64,000 bases of DNA, from contig JAWMQQ010000001.1 of assembly GCA_033283385.1 (NCBI GenBank), forward strand, positions 1,302,001-1,366,000. Direction: 5' to 3'. Both the position numbers and the translations under genes were made by a program. Positions within the stretch are counted from its first letter, which is position 1. Each line of letters opens with the position of its first letter. The notes below the pieces were generated by a model. It searched no databases and was not told the origin of the DNA. It saw only the letters and a list, made by a program, of their open reading frames with translations. This stretch comes from Mangrovimicrobium sp033283385. Its GTDB lineage: Bacteria > Pseudomonadota > Gammaproteobacteria > Pseudomonadales > Halieaceae. Positions 62,497 to 64,000 of the stretch are shown in pieces.

Positions 62497-64000
62497 TTAT
62501 GCGTTATTGGCGAGTTTGCCGGCGATCATGCTGGCCAGCTCGAACAGGCGGATCTTGCCGGTAGAGGTGCGCGGGATATCCTCGTGGCCGACGAACACGA
62601 TATCCCGCGGGACCTTGTAGCTGGAGAGCGTCTCGCGCAGGGCGCGCCTGATGCCCTCTGCGTCCGGCGTCGCGCCCGCCCGGGGCACGACGGCGGCGAC
62701 TACCCGCTGGCCCAGTTCGTCATCCGGCAATCCGGCCACCACGGGCAGCTCCACTTCAGGGAGTTCGCGCAGCGCGGCTTCCACTTCCAGCCGGGAGACA
62801 TTGGCGGCTTTGGTCTTGATCATGTCGCCGCGCCGGGCGACGAAGTACAGGTGGCCGTCGTCGTCCAGCCGCACCAGGTCGCCGGTGGGGTAGAAGCCGT
62901 CCGGCGTGAACACCTTGTCGCGCTCCACCTTGTAGAAACCTGTCATCAGCGCGCCGCCGCGCAATTGCAGCTCGCCGATCTCGCCGGTGGCGACTTCCGC
63001 GCCGGTCTCCGGGTCGACGACGCGGCGCTCGTAGTTGTTGACCGTGCGCCCGGAGGAGCCGGCCTTGTCCCCGGGCAGGCGGTAGTCGAGGCGCTCCGAG
63101 CTGTGCGGCGCGAAGGTTTCGCTCATGCCCAGCATGTTGACCTGTAGCGCGGGTGGGATCGGTTCGCCCGCGGTGTCGCGGAACACGCCGAGGCCGACGA
63201 TGGCGTCCACGTCGATACCCCGTTCCACCGCCGCCTCGCGCAGCTTGACCAGCATGTCGCCCCAGCTGTTCACGCGATTCACCCGGGCGTTCACCAGGGT
63301 GGCCAGCACGTCGTCGGTTTCGGGTGAGGGTGGGTAGACCAGGGTGGCACCTGTGCACAGGACCTGCATGGCCATGGCCATGCCGCCCAGCCAGAAGGCG
63401 GGCAACAGCGGCATCATGCGATCCTCAGGTTGCAGCAGGAAGTACTTCGCCAGTTCGGGCGGGTGCCGCGTGACGTTCCACTGGCTGTGCACCACGGCCT
63501 TGGGCAGCGAGGTGCTGCCGGAGGTGTAGACGATCACCGCGTCGTCGCGCGGGTGGACTTCCAGTTCCAGCGCCTGCAGCAGCGTGTCGTCGGGTGCGCT
63601 GGCCGAGTCGGCGAGCGCCAGCAGTTCGTCGAGCGGGCGGGCCCATTCCAGCCCGCTGGCGTCATCCAGCCAGATGGCGCGCAGGTAGGGCGCTTCAGTC
63701 AGCCGCAGTGCCCCCGGCGACTGTCCCGCAAGGCCCGGGAGTGCGGCGGCCAGTTTTTCCCCGTAATCGTGGCGCAGGAAACGCCGCGCGCCGAGAAAGA
63801 ACTGGATGTCGCTGTTGCGCAGCATGTGCGCCAGTTCCCGCGGCGTGCACAGCGTGCTGATGACGGTGACCAGGGCGCCGATGCGCAGGCCGGCGAGGAA
63901 CGCGGTAATCCACAGCACCCCGTCCGGGGCGAGCAGGGCGACGCGGCTGCCCTTGCCGGCGCCGGCGGCGAGCAGGGCGCGGGCCATGCGGGCGGTCTCG
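62497..64000 (-). CDS. Acyl-CoA ligase, 5' end beyond window
   Basis: At least 500 residues; the frame stays open to the right edge, so the true start lies outside. It shows IVYTSGSTSLPKAV (Gly-to-Ser change in the usual SGTTGxPKG loop), YPTGDLVRLDD, and the C-terminal RTSTGKIRLFEL with the catalytic Lys. It is an AMP-forming ligase of the FadD/2,3-dihydroxybenzoate-AMP-ligase style. The neighbouring P450 suggests a steroid, terpene or fatty acid substrate; the sequence alone does not decide. Confidence 0.87.
   Translation of the reverse strand, partial: ETARMARALLAAGAGKGSRVALLAPDGVLWITAFLAGLRIGALVTVISTLCTPRELAHMLRNSDIQFFLGARRFLRHDYGEKLAAALPGLAGQSPGALRLTEAPYLRAIWLDDASGLEWARPLDELLALADSASAPDDTLLQALELEVHPRDDAVIVYTSGSTSLPKAVVHSQWNVTRHPPELAKYFLLQPEDRMMPLLPAFWLGGMAMAMQVLCTGATLVYPPSPETDDVLATLVNARVNRVNSWGDMLVKLREAAVERGIDVDAIVGLGVFRDTAGEPIPPALQVNMLGMSETFAPHSSERLDYRLPGDKAGSSGRTVNNYERRVVDPETGAEVATGEIGELQLRGGALMTGFYKVERDKVFTPDGFYPTGDLVRLDDDGHLYFVARRGDMIKTKAANVSRLEVEAALRELPEVELPVVAGLPDDELGQRVVAAVVPRAGATPDAEGIRRALRETLSSYKVPRDIVFVGHEDIPRTSTGKIRLFELASMIAGKLANNA

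Overview
This looks like chromosomal DNA of a GC-rich, lipid- and steroid-degrading gammaproteobacterium. Three things suggest this: Pseudomonas-type palindromic REP repeats, a DUF3144 protein, and a dense load of acyl-CoA enzymes, short-chain dehydrogenases (SDRs) and cytochrome P450s, as in Cellvibrionales such as Halieaceae or Spongiibacteraceae. The lineage is an inference; there is no rRNA or other marker here. I see no tRNA, rRNA, CRISPR array, phage or intact insertion sequence.

Region 1 (1-11743) is the main arm of a steroid C/D-ring (HIP) degradation cluster. It holds a partial FadD3-type CoA ligase on the minus strand and, divergently, ipdA, ipdB, ipdE1, ipdE2, fadA6, an SDR, a second acyl-CoA dehydrogenase pair, ipdF and another thiolase. 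The second arm lies about 17 kb away (28700-33301, minus strand): SDR, KshA-like Rieske oxygenase, echA20, ipdC and SDR. Together the arms mirror almost gene for gene the set that KstR2 controls in mycobacteria. They would activate HIP, oxidise its side chain, open ring D (EchA20) and ring C (IpdAB), and thiolyse the products to central metabolites.

Region 2 (11840-18169) holds a P450, an M50 membrane protease with CBS domains, a PhoD-type phosphatase, a spondin-domain protein and a VPLPA-CTERM exported protein. Region 3 (18449-27873) is a leucine/isoprenoid-type acyl-CoA carboxylation block: SDR, isovaleryl-CoA-dehydrogenase-like enzyme, carboxyltransferase, separate biotin carrier and biotin carboxylase, then divergently a MaoC hydratase, a CitE-like lyase and acetoacetyl-CoA synthetase, followed by a TetR regulator. 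The layout resembles the mycobacterial Rv2498c-Rv2502c locus.

Region 4 (33503-42143) carries a MaoC protein, a P450 with a divergent TetR regulator, a saccharopine-dehydrogenase-like reductase, a PPOX-fold protein, fumarase C and aconitase A. Three REP clusters occur between 28594 and 42143, and the conserved TAG of the repeat serves as stop codon for three genes.

Region 5 (42485-46632) is the most unusual part. An ECF sigma factor and its anti-sigma factor are divergent from an exported subtilisin-like protease whose N-terminal half is 49 uninterrupted four-residue repeats. Two back-to-back ECF-type promoters lie between them, and an outer-membrane beta-barrel gene abuts the protease tail to tail.

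Region 6 (46854-64000) returns to accessory catabolism: a glutamate-synthase-like flavoprotein, a phosphotransferase, SDRs, an AraC regulator, a phytanoyl-CoA dioxygenase, a second Rieske oxygenase, a VOC protein, two more P450s, alpha/beta hydrolases, a YjdM zinc-ribbon protein and a second truncated acyl-CoA ligase. Its substrates are unknown, but steroids, sterol side chains or terpenoids are plausible.
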